A stretch of DNA of 35,296 bases from UBA724 sp049596815 (lineage in GTDB: Bacteria > Bacteroidota > Bacteroidia > Flavobacteriales > Flavobacteriaceae): assembly GCA_049596815.1 (NCBI GenBank), contig JBMYLY010000009.1, forward strand, positions 1 to 35,296, written 5' to 3'. This document shows positions 1 to 8,973 of the stretch, one piece after another. The notes beneath the pieces are model-generated. The model was not told the DNA's origin, searched no databases, and saw nothing but the letters and a program-made list of their open reading frames with translations. The stretch's first letter is position 1; each line of letters opens with the position of its first letter. Both the position numbers and the translations under genes were made by a program.

Positions 1-55
1 CCCCTGACCCCTTGGGTGTAAACCAAGTGCTCTGAACCAACTGAGCTACGCGCCC
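1..55 (-). tRNA. tRNA-Val (anticodon UAC), 3' end cut by window edge
   Basis: Read on the minus strand, the 5' acceptor strand GGGCGCG is followed by TA, a D-stem (GCTC/GAGC) and an anticodon stem CTTGG/CCAAG. These enclose a 7-nt loop TTTACAC, whose anticodon TAC (UAC) reads Val codons GUA/GUG. The variable region and the start of the T-arm are visible. The rest of the T-arm and the acceptor 3' strand lie outside the window. The gene follows its own promoter (64-93). Confidence 0.93.
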
Positions 56-63
56 GGCGGGTG

Positions 64-93
64 CAAAGATAATTCCTTTTTTGGAACAGCAAA
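64..93 (-). promoter_or_regulatory. tRNA-Val promoter, Bacteroidota type
   Basis: On the minus strand, TTTG (93-90) is followed by 18 nt and then TATCTTTG (71-64). This fits the Bacteroidota sigma-A consensus TTTG-N17-23-TAnnTTTG. The mature tRNA 5' end (55) lies 8 nt past the box, so only a few leader nucleotides are expected. It is the best match to the full consensus seen in this window. Confidence 0.8.
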
Positions 94-100
94 GCGATTT

Positions 101-1306
101 TTAAAGGACTTCAGCTACTGTAAACACACTGCCACCTACAAAAATGACATCACTGGCATCTGCCTTTTGTTGGGCGGCCCTAAAAGCCTCTTGTACAGTG
201 GCATAGGCATCCCCTGTCAATCCACAATCTGAAGCCTCTTTGGTAAGTGTGACAACGGCTTTGGCACGAGCTACCTGAGGACTGCAAAAATAATAGGCCG
301 CCGTGCTGGGCAGGTAAGACGCCAATGCGGCGAAATTTTTGTCTGCCACCATGCCAAACACAATGTGTAATTTCTTTTGTGGCAAGGTCTCAAGCTGGGC
401 CATCACAGCTTCAATGCCAGAGGCGTTATGCGCCACATCGGCTATGGTTAAGGGATTTTCAGACAACACTTGCCATCGCCCCTGAAGCCCGGTGTTTTTT
501 ACCACACCCAACAAGCCTTCTTCAAGTTGCTGTTGGCTGACGTTAAAATCTTTTAGAAGGGAAATGGCTGTCATCACCCCTTTTACATTGGCTTTTTGAT
601 ACACGCCCAACAGGTCTGTAGGCAAAGGATTGGCTTCATGCGCCAACCTCCACGGTGCACCCACATCGTCGGCTTTATCGGTCAGTACTTGCACAATCTC
701 AGATGGGTTTTCACCTATGACTACAGGAATGCCTTCTTTGACAATCCCTGCTTTTTCTGCTGCGATTTCGGGTAAAGTATCGCCTAAAAATTGCTGATGG
801 TCCTTGCTAATACTGGTGATGAGACAGAGTTCAGGGGAAATGATATTGGTCGCGTCTAGCCGTCCGCCCAGACCCACTTCTATAACTGCAATATCGACCT
901 GTTCTGTTGCAAATTCTCTAAAAGCCAAAGCAACTGTCAATTCGAAAAAGGAATATTTGTCACGCTCAAAAAGGTCGCGGTGCTCGGCTACAAAATCAAC
1001 GACTTGTTTTTTGGCAATGGGAACTCCATTGATACGGATGCGTTCCCTAAAATCTTTGAGATGGGGCGAGGTATACAAACCCACCTTATAGCCTGCTGTT
1101 TGCAATACCGACGCCAACATATGACTCGAGGAGCCTTTTCCGTTGGTTCCGGCTATGTGTATGCTTTTGAATTGGGTTTGGGGGTTTCCCAAAGCCCCAG
1201 AAAGTGCCCTGATATTATCCAATCCCAAACGCATGGCTGGCGCGCCTACACGCTGATACATTGGCAGACGTGCGTAGAGCCAGTCGAGCGTTTGGGTATA
1301 ATTCAT
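101..1306 (-). CDS. folC: Bifunctional folylpolyglutamate synthase / dihydrofolate synthase
   Basis: A cytosolic ATP-dependent ligase of the Mur-ligase superfamily. It adds glutamate to dihydropteroate and then lengthens the glutamate tail of folates, which keeps folate in the cell. The 401-residue protein has a Mur-type P-loop GTNGKGSS at residues 53-60, followed by YTSPHL and the ERIRING stretch (about 78-94) typical of FolC. A central ISKDHQQFLG segment and a C-terminal HN-containing ligase domain come later. Length is usual for the family. The ATG touches the stop codon of nhaD, with no spacer between them, so the two genes are probably cotranscribed with nhaD first. Only 45 nt separate its stop from the tRNA-Val gene. 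Identification rests on strong motif matches; FolC and not a Mur ligase is favoured by length and the folate-loop region. Confidence 0.93.
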   Translation of the reverse strand: MNYTQTLDWLYARLPMYQRVGAPAMRLGLDNIRALSGALGNPQTQFKSIHIAGTNGKGSSSHMLASVLQTAGYKVGLYTSPHLKDFRERIRINGVPIAKKQVVDFVAEHRDLFERDKYSFFELTVALAFREFATEQVDIAVIEVGLGGRLDATNIISPELCLITSISKDHQQFLGDTLPEIAAEKAGIVKEGIPVVIGENPSEIVQVLTDKADDVGAPWRLAHEANPLPTDLLGVYQKANVKGVMTAISLLKDFNVSQQQLEEGLLGVVKNTGLQGRWQVLSENPLTIADVAHNASGIEAVMAQLETLPQKKLHIVFGMVADKNFAALASYLPSTAAYYFCSPQVARAKAVVTLTKEASDCGLTGDAYATVQEAFRAAQQKADASDVIFVGGSVFTVAEVL

Positions 1307-2632
1307 CTATGCCAACAGAATGTCTCTAAAAAGCATAAAAGTGAGGTACCCTGAAACAGACCCTATGAGTGCTAGAAATGAAATCTTCTTTAAATACCAG
1401 AAAAAGTTGATTTTCTCCATCCCCATGGCCACGACTCCAGCGGCCGATCCGAAAATAATCATACTACCACCTGTGCCCGCAGCAAAAGCAATCGCATGCC
1501 AAAGCGGGTGGTCTGCAGGCTCTGAGAACATGCCCATACTGGCAGCAACCAGCGGAACGTTGTCAATGATTGCAGATATAAAACCAAAAATAGCCACTAC
1601 GATATCTGAGTTCGGTATAGCAGCATTTAGGTCCTGAGCAAACCCAAACAACAACCCTAGAGACTCAAGCGCCGCAACAGCCATCAAAATCCCTAAGAAA
1701 AACAGTATACTAGGCATCTCAATTTTGGTAAGCGCTGCATGAACAGGGTTGTGGTGTACATAGTCACTTGACTTTGATGATTTGGCTTCAACAAAAGCCT
1801 TGGAACGACTGTAAACCTCTGCAAAAACAGCAACTACTGCAAGTGACAGCATCATACCCACGTAGGGAGGTAAATGAGTGACGGTTTTAAATACAGGTAC
1901 AAAAAGAATGGAACTCAGACCCAAATACAACATGGTAGGCCCTTTGGGTGTCAACTCAATATTATCGTCTATCTTATCAATTTGTCCTTGAAAGACTTTA
2001 TAGCGACTGGCAATAAGCGTAGGCACTACCATACAAACCAACGATGGGACAATCAAATATTTTATCAATTCAGGAGTTGTTACCTTTTTTCCAATCCACA
2101 ACATGGTAGTGGTCACATCTCCGATGGGTGACCAGGCGCCACCAGCATTGGCGGTAACAATTATCAAACCTGCAAACCAAAGTCTGAGGTTGCGTTCATG
2201 GATAACCTTTTGGAGAATGGTTACAAGAACAATGGTAGCGGTAAGGTTGTCGATAATGGCGGATAGCACAAATGCCAAACTCGCAAAAATCCACAGCAAT
2301 TTAACTTTATTTCGTGTTCTAATAAACTGTTTTATGGTTGCAAAACCATTGAAATAGTCAATGATTTCAACAATGGTCATAGCTCCTAATAAAAAGACAA
2401 GAATCTCAGCTGTTTTGCCCAGATGATGCAACAGGGCTTCCTCGATGTGAGTGGGGAGAAGTTTCTTGTTGACCGCATCTATATCGAACACATCCATATG
2501 GCCCAGAGCTATCATTGCCCACAAAATGGCCATCATGGCAAGTGCCGGAATAAGTTTATCGATATGAAGGTTGTGTTCAAGCGTGATCGCTAGATATCCA
2601 AGTACAAATACAATGATGATAATCGTTTCCAT
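1307..2632 (-). CDS. nhaD: Na+/H+ antiporter, NhaD family
   Basis: An inner-membrane antiporter that exchanges Na+ (or Li+) for protons, giving pH and salt tolerance. The 441-residue protein is almost wholly hydrophobic, with about eleven to twelve likely membrane spans. It carries conserved polar segments of the NhaD/ion-transporter superfamily: SAIIDNLTATIV at about residues 124-135, NAGGAWSPIGDVTTTMLW at about 162-179, and a second IIDNVPLVAASMG near 358-370. The two DN motifs in opposite halves fit the inverted-repeat fold of this superfamily. The ATG at 2632 follows a TATATTTG box by 17 nt. It is the first gene of a probable nhaD-folC unit. Function as a Na+ antiporter follows from the family; the ion preference cannot be read from sequence. 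Confidence 0.9.
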   Translation of the reverse strand: METIIIIVFVLGYLAITLEHNLHIDKLIPALAMMAILWAMIALGHMDVFDIDAVNKKLLPTHIEEALLHHLGKTAEILVFLLGAMTIVEIIDYFNGFATIKQFIRTRNKVKLLWIFASLAFVLSAIIDNLTATIVLVTILQKVIHERNLRLWFAGLIIVTANAGGAWSPIGDVTTTMLWIGKKVTTPELIKYLIVPSLVCMVVPTLIASRYKVFQGQIDKIDDNIELTPKGPTMLYLGLSSILFVPVFKTVTHLPPYVGMMLSLAVVAVFAEVYSRSKAFVEAKSSKSSDYVHHNPVHAALTKIEMPSILFFLGILMAVAALESLGLLFGFAQDLNAAIPNSDIVVAIFGFISAIIDNVPLVAASMGMFSEPADHPLWHAIAFAAGTGGSMIIFGSAAGVVAMGMEKINFFWYLKKISFLALIGSVSGYLTFMLFRDILLA

Positions 2633-2649
2633 AAATCAATTTTAGGCAC

Positions 2650-2657
2650 CAAATATA
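2650..2657 (-). promoter_or_regulatory. Candidate -7 box for nhaD
   Basis: On the minus strand, TATATTTG fits TAnnTTTG. It ends 17 nt before the nhaD ATG. I found no convincing TTTG element 17-23 nt upstream, so the call rests on the -7 box alone. Confidence 0.5.
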
Positions 2658-2940
2658 ATAACCAGGGTTGAATTTAATGTGCCTATTTAAAAGTAAAGAT
2701 GAATTTTTCATCCCCCCATAAAATCATTGAAAAATTTCAAAAAAATCATGATTGAACCTCCATCAACCGGTTTAAAGTCATTTATAATCACCAATAATAT
2801 AATCGATTCATACCAAACCCCTTAATTTAAGGGGGTATATGTTGCGGAAATACTATTTTTTATGGCTTTGTCAAAAAAGAGGTGCTATAATTCAGAATGT
2901 GTATTTATTTTTGCGCCTCACTAAAAATACTTCATTTCAG

Positions 2941-2969
2941 AAACGTATAACAGTCATACGGTTACGTTT
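2941..2969. promoter_or_regulatory. Inverted repeat, possible operator for gltB
   Basis: Perfect 7-bp arms AAACGTA (2941-2947) and TACGTTT (2963-2969) flank a 15-nt spacer. A smaller overlapping dyad CGTAT/ATACG lies inside. The repeat ends 15 nt before the candidate gltB -7 box (2985-2992), so it covers the expected -33 region. A bound regulator there could block or assist RNA polymerase. No specific regulator can be named. Confidence 0.4.
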
Positions 2970-2984
2970 TTGATGGTGGATAGA

Positions 2985-2992
2985 TATATTTG
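2985..2992 (+). promoter_or_regulatory. Candidate -7 box for gltBD
   Basis: TATATTTG fits TAnnTTTG and ends 12 nt before the ATG at 3005. The stretch between is A-rich (ATAAAAAAAATT), which suits SD-independent starts in Bacteroidota. A TTG codon at 2990 opens the same frame but is part of this box, which argues against its use as a start. Confidence 0.5.
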
Positions 2993-3004
2993 ATAAAAAA
3001 AATT

Positions 3005-6000
3005 ATGTGGGCACAAGGACTATACGACCCTAATTTTGAGCACGATAATTGCGGTGCTGGGTTTATTTGCAGCTTAGAGGGCAAGCGTACCAATGACATC
3101 ATCCACAAGGCATTGGATATTCTTGTAAAGCTAGAACATCGAGGCGCCGTAAGTGCAGATGGAAAAACCGGAGATGGTGCCGGAATTCTTATTGATATCC
3201 CACACAACTTTTTGGATACGGTTTGCAATTTTGATTTGCCTGAGCCGACAAAATATGCTGTGGGAATGGTCTTTTTGCCACAGAAATCAAATCAAAGAAA
3301 TTTTTGCATAAAAACTCTCAACGAGGAACTCCAAAAACAAGGTCTAAAGGTTTTGGGATGGAGAGAAGTGCCCACCAACAATGATGTGTTGGGGAGGATT
3401 GCGGCTCGCACACTTCCTGTAATACGACAGGTATTTGTGACAAGCGGAGATACTGAACTCAATGAGCAAGCACTCAATACCAAAATCTTCATAGCCCGAA
3501 AGATTGCGGAACACAAGGTATATGCGACCAAAATGTCTCAGAGCAGCTATTTCTACTTACCTAGCTTTTCTACACGCACCCTAATTTATAAAGGGCTGCT
3601 CATGCCTGAAGACATTGAAGGATTTTATTTGGATCTGAAAGACCCAAGAGTGGTCACGCGTTTGGCTTTGGTGCACCAGCGCTTTTCAACAAACACCTTT
3701 CCAACATGGGACTTGGCACAGCCATTTAGATATATGTGTCATAACGGAGAGATCAATACCTACCGCGGCAACCTAAACCGCATGAAAGCTCGGGAAGAGC
3801 TATTGCAAAGTGATTTCCTCGGAGACGATGTCAAAGAAATTCTGCCCATAATTCTCAATGGAAAATCTGACTCTGCTTCCATGGACATGGTAGTGGAATT
3901 ATTGTTGCACACCGGGCGTTCTTTGCCTGAAGTGATGATGATGATGGTTCCCGAAGCTTGGGAGCGTCACAAAAGCATGGAACCCGCGAAAAAGGCGTTT
4001 TATGCCTACAACGCTTGTATTATGGAGCCATGGGACGGACCGGCTTCTATCCCCTTTACCGATGGTAACTTTATAGGTGCCCTCCTAGATCGCAATGGAT
4101 TGCGCCCTTCACGCTACACTGTCACCAAAGATGGCTATGTGGTGATGTCCTCTGAAACAGGTGTGATAGAAATAGAACCTGCCAATGTAAGTATGCACGG
4201 TCGTTTGGAGCCCGGACGTATGTTTTTGGTGGATATGGAAGCGGGTAGAATTATTGAGGACCAAGAAATCAAAAACGAAATCGTTTCCAAACAGCCTTAT
4301 CAACAATGGCTCGATAAAAACCTATTGCCGTTAAAAGAAGTTCCTTACACAGGAAACAAAACCCCTGTGGAGGAGGTTGATTATGTGGCCAGACTCAAAG
4401 CATTTGGATATACTGAGGAGGACATCAAGACCTTGATTTCTCCTATGATGACCCAAGGGAAAGAAGCGATTGGATCGATGGGAACCGATACGCCTTTGGC
4501 AGTATTGTCACACAAACCCCAATTGTTGTACAACTATTTCAAACAACTCTTTGCGCAAGTTACCAACCCGCCATTGGACGGGATTCGTGAGGAAATTGTG
4601 ACAGACACCTCTCTTTCTATAGGAAGTGATTACAACCTGTTTGATGTATCACCACAACACGCAAAAAAGTTACGCATCCAAAACCCTATCATCTCTAATG
4701 AGGATTTGGATAAAATCAAATTTATAGACCATCCGGATTTTAAGTCAGTCTCAGTCAGCACCAAATACAAGGTAGTGCGTGGGCACAACGGTTTGGAAGA
4801 ATCTATTCAACAACTGATTGTTGATGTCAAAACAGCCGTTGAGCAAGGCGCGAATATCATCATACTATCCGACCGCGGTATTTCCAAAGACGAGGCGCCT
4901 ATTCCCATGTTACTCGCTTGTTCGGCTGTGCATCACGGCTTGGTGAAGCATGGATTGCGCTCCAAGTTTGGCATCGTTATCGAATCTGCAGAGCCTCGTG
5001 AGCCCCATCATTTTGCCACACTTTTTGGTTATGGTGCCAGTGCCATCAACCCCTATATGGTCAATGAGATTATCGAAAAATTGGTAGCCCAAGACGACAC
5101 TGTCAATCTCCCTGTAGAACAAGCCATTGATAACTTCAACAAGGCCATTGCCAAAGGATTGATCAAAATCATGAATAAGATTGGGATTTCAACCTTACAC
5201 TCTTACAGAGGTGCCCAAATTTTTGAAGCCCTTGGCTTGAGTAAAAAGTTTGTAGACACCTACTTCTGTAATACTTCCACCAGAATAGAAGGTGTGGGCT
5301 TATTCGAGATAGAGAAAGAAATCGCAGCCAGACACACGTTTGCGTTTGATGTGCCTGTGTCAGAAAACAGTATCGATCTAGAAATAGGAGGTAGTTACCG
5401 ATGGAGAAGAAATGGCGAAGCCCATATGCTCAATCCTGCTACCATTGCCAAGCTACAAGTAGCCGCACGTCAAAATAAATTTGATTCTTACGAAGAATAT
5501 GCCGAACTAGTCAACGACCAGTCCAAGCAATTGATGACCATCCGTGGCATGTTTGAATTTACAGACCTAGACCCCATTCCGATTGATGAGGTAGAACCAT
5601 GGACCGAAATCGTAAAACGTTTTAAAACCGGTGCCATGTCTTTGGGTTCTATCAGTGAGGAAGCCCATGAAACTTTGGCAAAGGCCATGAACCGCATCGG
5701 CGGTAAAAGCAATTCCGGTGAGGGTGGTGAAGACCCCCGAAGATTTACTCGTGACACCGACGGAGATTGGCGCAACAGTGCCATCAAACAGGTGGCCTCG
5801 GGTCGTTTTGGTGTTTCATCACATTATTTGTCTAGTGCCAAAGAAATTCAAATCAAAATGGCACAGGGCGCCAAACCTGGTGAGGGTGGTCAGTTGCCCG
5901 GACCCAAGGTAAATCCTTACATCGCGTCGGTGCGTAATTCTACGCCTTATGTAGGGCTGATTTCACCTCCACCCCATCACGATATTTACTCGATCGAAGA

Positions 6001-7507
6001 CCTAGCTCAATTGATTTTCGACCTTAAAAACGCCAATCGCGAAGCAAGAGTGAATGTGAAGCTCGTTTCTGAAGTGGGTGTAGGAACCATCGCAGCAGGT
6101 GTGGCCAAAGCCAAAGCTGATGTGATCTTGATTTCGGGTTATGACGGAGGTACAGGAGCCTCTCCACTGACTTCTCTCAAACATGCCGGTTTGCCATGGG
6201 AATTGGGGATTGCAGAGGCCCAACAAACCTTGGTGTTAAATGACCTCAGAGGACGTATTGTATTGGAATGTGACGGACAGATGAAAACTGGCCGCGACGT
6301 GGCCATAGCCTGTCTGTTGGGTGCTGAAGAATTTGGGTTCTCAACAGCACCTTTGGTAGCATCGGGCTGTATTATGATGCGTGCTTGTCACCTCAATACC
6401 TGTCCTGTGGGCATTGCTACCCAAGACCCTGAGTTGCGTAAAAACTTTAAGGGCAAGCCTGAGCACGTGGTCAACTTTATGCATTTTGTAGCCCAAGAGA
6501 TGCGTGCTATTATGGCGCAGCTTGGCTTCAGAACCGTAGATGAAATGGTCGGACAGAGTCAAAAACTCAACATGAGTACAGCCATCGACCATTACAAAGC
6601 CAAAGGCATCGATTTGTCTGCCATTTTATACAAACCACAGGTTGACGCCAATGTGCCTTTGAAAAACACAACGAAGCAAGACCACAATTTGGAAAATGTT
6701 TTGGACTTCGAAATTGTGTCCAAAGCACAAAAAGCCATCCTTAACAAGGAGCCACAAACCTTGCGTTTGCCTATCAAAAACACAGACCGCAGTGTAGGGG
6801 CTATTTTGAGCAACGAAATTTCCAAGATTCACGGTGCTGAAGGTCTGCCTACAGATACCTTGAAAATGTATTTTAGAGGTGCGGCGGGGCAAAGTTTTGG
6901 ATGCTTTGCAACCAGGGGTCTCCATATGGAAACGATTGGCAACTGTAACGACTATTTCGGGAAAGGTTTGTCGGGAGCAAGACTGGTAGCCAGGGTGCCT
7001 GACGAAGCCACATTTAAGGCAGAAGAAAACATCATCATAGGAAACGTGGCACTCTATGGCGCAACCGCAGGAGAGGCCTATATCAACGGAATTGCTGGAG
7101 AGCGATTCTGTGTGCGTAATTCCGGTGCCACAGCCGTTGTTGAGGGTATTGGTGACCACGGTTGTGAATATATGACCGGTGGTGTGGCCGTGATTTTGGG
7201 TGACTTTGGACGCAATTTTGCTGCAGGTATGAGTGGTGGTATTGCCTACTTGTACGCAAAAGACGCCCAGTTTGATGAGCGCAATTTCAACATGGAAATG
7301 ATAGGATTAGAAGATCCATCGGCAGACGATTTAGATCATCTCAAATCCTTGATTGAAAACCACGTCCACTATACAGACAGTGTGGTAGGCACTTCTATCT
7401 TGTCTGATTGGAAAAAAGAACAAAAGAATTTTATCAAAGTGATGCCAACCGACTATAAGAAAGCCCTTGCACGATTGGCAGAAGAAGCTAAAGCAGAAGT
7501 GAATTAA
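3005..7507 (+). CDS. gltB: Glutamate synthase (GOGAT), large subunit
   Basis: It makes two glutamates from glutamine and 2-oxoglutarate, in the ammonium-assimilation route with glutamine synthetase. The product has 1500 residues, as expected. A short propeptide precedes Cys16 in DNCGAGF. This Cys is the N-terminal nucleophile of the glutaminase domain (about 16-430) and should be exposed by cleavage. A central domain is followed by the FMN-binding synthase domain, with GGKSNSGEGGEDPRR and the Cys triad 1122, 1128, 1133 (in CIMMRACHLNTCPVG) for the [3Fe-4S] cluster. The C-terminal glycine-rich GXGXG beta-helix domain is present. ATG 3005 is preferred over the in-frame TTG at 2990, which lies in the promoter box. 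gltD begins 2 nt after the stop, so the two are one operon. Confidence 0.96.
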   Translation: MWAQGLYDPNFEHDNCGAGFICSLEGKRTNDIIHKALDILVKLEHRGAVSADGKTGDGAGILIDIPHNFLDTVCNFDLPEPTKYAVGMVFLPQKSNQRNFCIKTLNEELQKQGLKVLGWREVPTNNDVLGRIAARTLPVIRQVFVTSGDTELNEQALNTKIFIARKIAEHKVYATKMSQSSYFYLPSFSTRTLIYKGLLMPEDIEGFYLDLKDPRVVTRLALVHQRFSTNTFPTWDLAQPFRYMCHNGEINTYRGNLNRMKAREELLQSDFLGDDVKEILPIILNGKSDSASMDMVVELLLHTGRSLPEVMMMMVPEAWERHKSMEPAKKAFYAYNACIMEPWDGPASIPFTDGNFIGALLDRNGLRPSRYTVTKDGYVVMSSETGVIEIEPANVSMHGRLEPGRMFLVDMEAGRIIEDQEIKNEIVSKQPYQQWLDKNLLPLKEVPYTGNKTPVEEVDYVARLKAFGYTEEDIKTLISPMMTQGKEAIGSMGTDTPLAVLSHKPQLLYNYFKQLFAQVTNPPLDGIREEIVTDTSLSIGSDYNLFDVSPQHAKKLRIQNPIISNEDLDKIKFIDHPDFKSVSVSTKYKVVRGHNGLEESIQQLIVDVKTAVEQGANIIILSDRGISKDEAPIPMLLACSAVHHGLVKHGLRSKFGIVIESAEPREPHHFATLFGYGASAINPYMVNEIIEKLVAQDDTVNLPVEQAIDNFNKAIAKGLIKIMNKIGISTLHSYRGAQIFEALGLSKKFVDTYFCNTSTRIEGVGLFEIEKEIAARHTFAFDVPVSENSIDLEIGGSYRWRRNGEAHMLNPATIAKLQVAARQNKFDSYEEYAELVNDQSKQLMTIRGMFEFTDLDPIPIDEVEPWTEIVKRFKTGAMSLGSISEEAHETLAKAMNRIGGKSNSGEGGEDPRRFTRDTDGDWRNSAIKQVASGRFGVSSHYLSSAKEIQIKMAQGAKPGEGGQLPGPKVNPYIASVRNSTPYVGLISPPPHHDIYSIEDLAQLIFDLKNANREARVNVKLVSEVGVGTIAAGVAKAKADVILISGYDGGTGASPLTSLKHAGLPWELGIAEAQQTLVLNDLRGRIVLECDGQMKTGRDVAIACLLGAEEFGFSTAPLVASGCIMMRACHLNTCPVGIATQDPELRKNFKGKPEHVVNFMHFVAQEMRAIMAQLGFRTVDEMVGQSQKLNMSTAIDHYKAKGIDLSAILYKPQVDANVPLKNTTKQDHNLENVLDFEIVSKAQKAILNKEPQTLRLPIKNTDRSVGAILSNEISKIHGAEGLPTDTLKMYFRGAAGQSFGCFATRGLHMETIGNCNDYFGKGLSGARLVARVPDEATFKAEENIIIGNVALYGATAGEAYINGIAGERFCVRNSGATAVVEGIGDHGCEYMTGGVAVILGDFGRNFAAGMSGGIAYLYAKDAQFDERNFNMEMIGLEDPSADDLDHLKSLIENHVHYTDSVVGTSILSDWKKEQKNFIKVMPTDYKKALARLAEEAKAEVN

Positions 7508-7509
7508 TT

Positions 7510-8973
7510 ATGGGAAAATTAAGGGGATTTTTAGAACACGATCGCATTGATGAGGCCAATATAGCCGTCGCTGATCGCATCAAAAACTACAAAGAATTTA
7601 CCGTGAACCCTGGCGAGGAAAAACTTCGCGACCAAGGCGCACGTTGTATGGACTGCGGGGTGCCTTTCTGCCACAGTGGGTGTCCGTTGGGGAATATGAT
7701 TCCCGATTTCAATGATGCGGTATACAGAAACGAATGGGAAAAGGCTTTGCGTATTCTCCACACCACCAACAACTTCCCTGAATTTACGGGAAGGTTGTGC
7801 CCAGCTCCCTGTGAGGCGGCTTGTGTATTGGGGATTATCAACCCACCTGTATCGATCGAAATGATTGAAAAATACATCGTTGAGCGTGGTTTTAAAGAGG
7901 GATGGATCAAAGCAGAATCCCCCAAAGAAAGAACCGGCAAAAAAGTAGCGGTAGTCGGTTCGGGCCCTGCAGGGCTGGCAGCTGCCCAACAACTCAACAG
8001 AGCCGGACACACAGTCACCGTTTTTGAACGTGACGAAAAAGCAGGAGGTTTGTTGCGCTACGGCATTCCTGACTTTAAGATGGAAAAAAATATCATTGAC
8101 CGTAGGTTAGCCATTCTGGAAGAGGAGGGCATCCTTTTCGAAACAGGAGTCGAAGTAGGCAAAAACTATCCCGTGGACAAACTGAAAGCTTTTGATGCAG
8201 TGGTATTGTGTGGGGGCGCCACCATTCGCAGAAGACTCCCCATCCCAGGTGCTGACCTCAAGGGTGTGGTACAAGCCATGGATTTCTTACCCCAAAGCAA
8301 CCGTTGGGTAGATGGACTGGCTGAGGTAAACCCCGATTTACATGCCCAAGGAAAGAATGTGATTGTCATTGGTGGAGGTGACACCGGTTCGGACTGTATT
8401 GGTACTTCCAACAGACAAGGCGCCAAAAGCGTGACCAATTTTGAAATCATGCCCAAACCTGCCGATCACCGCACCGAAGATCACCCTTGGCCCTTTTGGC
8501 CGTTTAAACTCAAAACCTCCTCATCACACGAAGAAGGAAGTCACAGAGAGTGGAGTATTATGACCAAAGAATTCAGAGGTGATAAAGACGGGAACCTGGT
8601 CGGACTAACAACGGTAAATGTACGTTGGGAAAAGCAAGAAGACGGCCGTCCACAGCTCGTTGAGCAGCCCAATTCTGAAAAAGAATGGCCTTGCGAACTG
8701 GCCTTGCTTGCCTTAGGGTTTACAGGTCCTGAACCTACCTTGGCCGAGCAACTGGGACTGGAATCAGATGAGCGTTCTAACGTTAAGGCAAGCACCAAAG
8801 ATTACCGCACCAATGTGCCTCATATATTTGCGGCCGGGGACATGCGTCGCGGACAGTCATTGATAGTATGGGCCATCTCTGAAGGCAGGGAAGCGGCACG
8901 TCAGGTAGACACTTTTCTTATGGGTGCTTCCAAACTACCTACCAAAACAGGTGGGGATTTGCCGGCTAACTAA
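7510..8973 (+). CDS. gltD: Glutamate synthase, small subunit (NADPH, Fe-S, FAD)
   Basis: The electron-input subunit: it takes electrons from NAD(P)H through FAD and two [4Fe-4S] clusters to the GltB FMN. The product has 487 residues. An N-terminal Cys-rich domain carries CMDCGVPFCHSGC (Cys 46, 49, 54, 58) and a second set near 97-105 (CPAPCEAAC). A FAD Rossmann motif VVGSGPAGLAAAQ lies at about 148-160, and a second dinucleotide fold VIGGGDTGSDCIG at about 281-293. A C-terminal AAGDMRRGQSLIVWAI closes the flavin site. Its stop overlaps the stop of the convergent porin gene by 4 nt. Confidence 0.96.
   Translation: MGKLRGFLEHDRIDEANIAVADRIKNYKEFTVNPGEEKLRDQGARCMDCGVPFCHSGCPLGNMIPDFNDAVYRNEWEKALRILHTTNNFPEFTGRLCPAPCEAACVLGIINPPVSIEMIEKYIVERGFKEGWIKAESPKERTGKKVAVVGSGPAGLAAAQQLNRAGHTVTVFERDEKAGGLLRYGIPDFKMEKNIIDRRLAILEEEGILFETGVEVGKNYPVDKLKAFDAVVLCGGATIRRRLPIPGADLKGVVQAMDFLPQSNRWVDGLAEVNPDLHAQGKNVIVIGGGDTGSDCIGTSNRQGAKSVTNFEIMPKPADHRTEDHPWPFWPFKLKTSSSHEEGSHREWSIMTKEFRGDKDGNLVGLTTVNVRWEKQEDGRPQLVEQPNSEKEWPCELALLALGFTGPEPTLAEQLGLESDERSNVKASTKDYRTNVPHIFAAGDMRRGQSLIVWAISEGREAARQVDTFLMGASKLPTKTGGDLPAN

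Larger units (their letters stand above)
2633..3004. promoter_or_regulatory. AT-rich divergent control region between nhaD and gltB
   Basis: These 372 bp hold no credible gene. Besides the two promoters listed separately, they carry several dyads: TTGAAA-AA-TTTCAA (2727-2740), a 17-nt palindrome CCCCTTAA-T-TTAAGGGG (2818-2834) with no T-tract after it, and AAACGTA-N15-TACGTTT (2941-2969). A second upstream box, TATTTTTG, sits at 2906-2913 on the plus strand. The gap is long for this otherwise compact window, which suggests regulated expression of gltBD, nhaD or both. Confidence 0.5.

Noticed and set aside
2990..3004. TTG start for gltB adding five residues
   Set aside because: The TTG is part of the TATATTTG box, and ATG 3005 gives the usual short propeptide before Cys16.
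3936..3950. GATGATGATGATG run, looked like a microsatellite
   Set aside because: It encodes VMMMMVPE inside gltB; a short codon run without sign of slippage.
6626..7159. 177-codon open frame opposite gltB
   Set aside because: Shadow of a conserved coding region; no motif, no promoter, and gltB is unambiguous.
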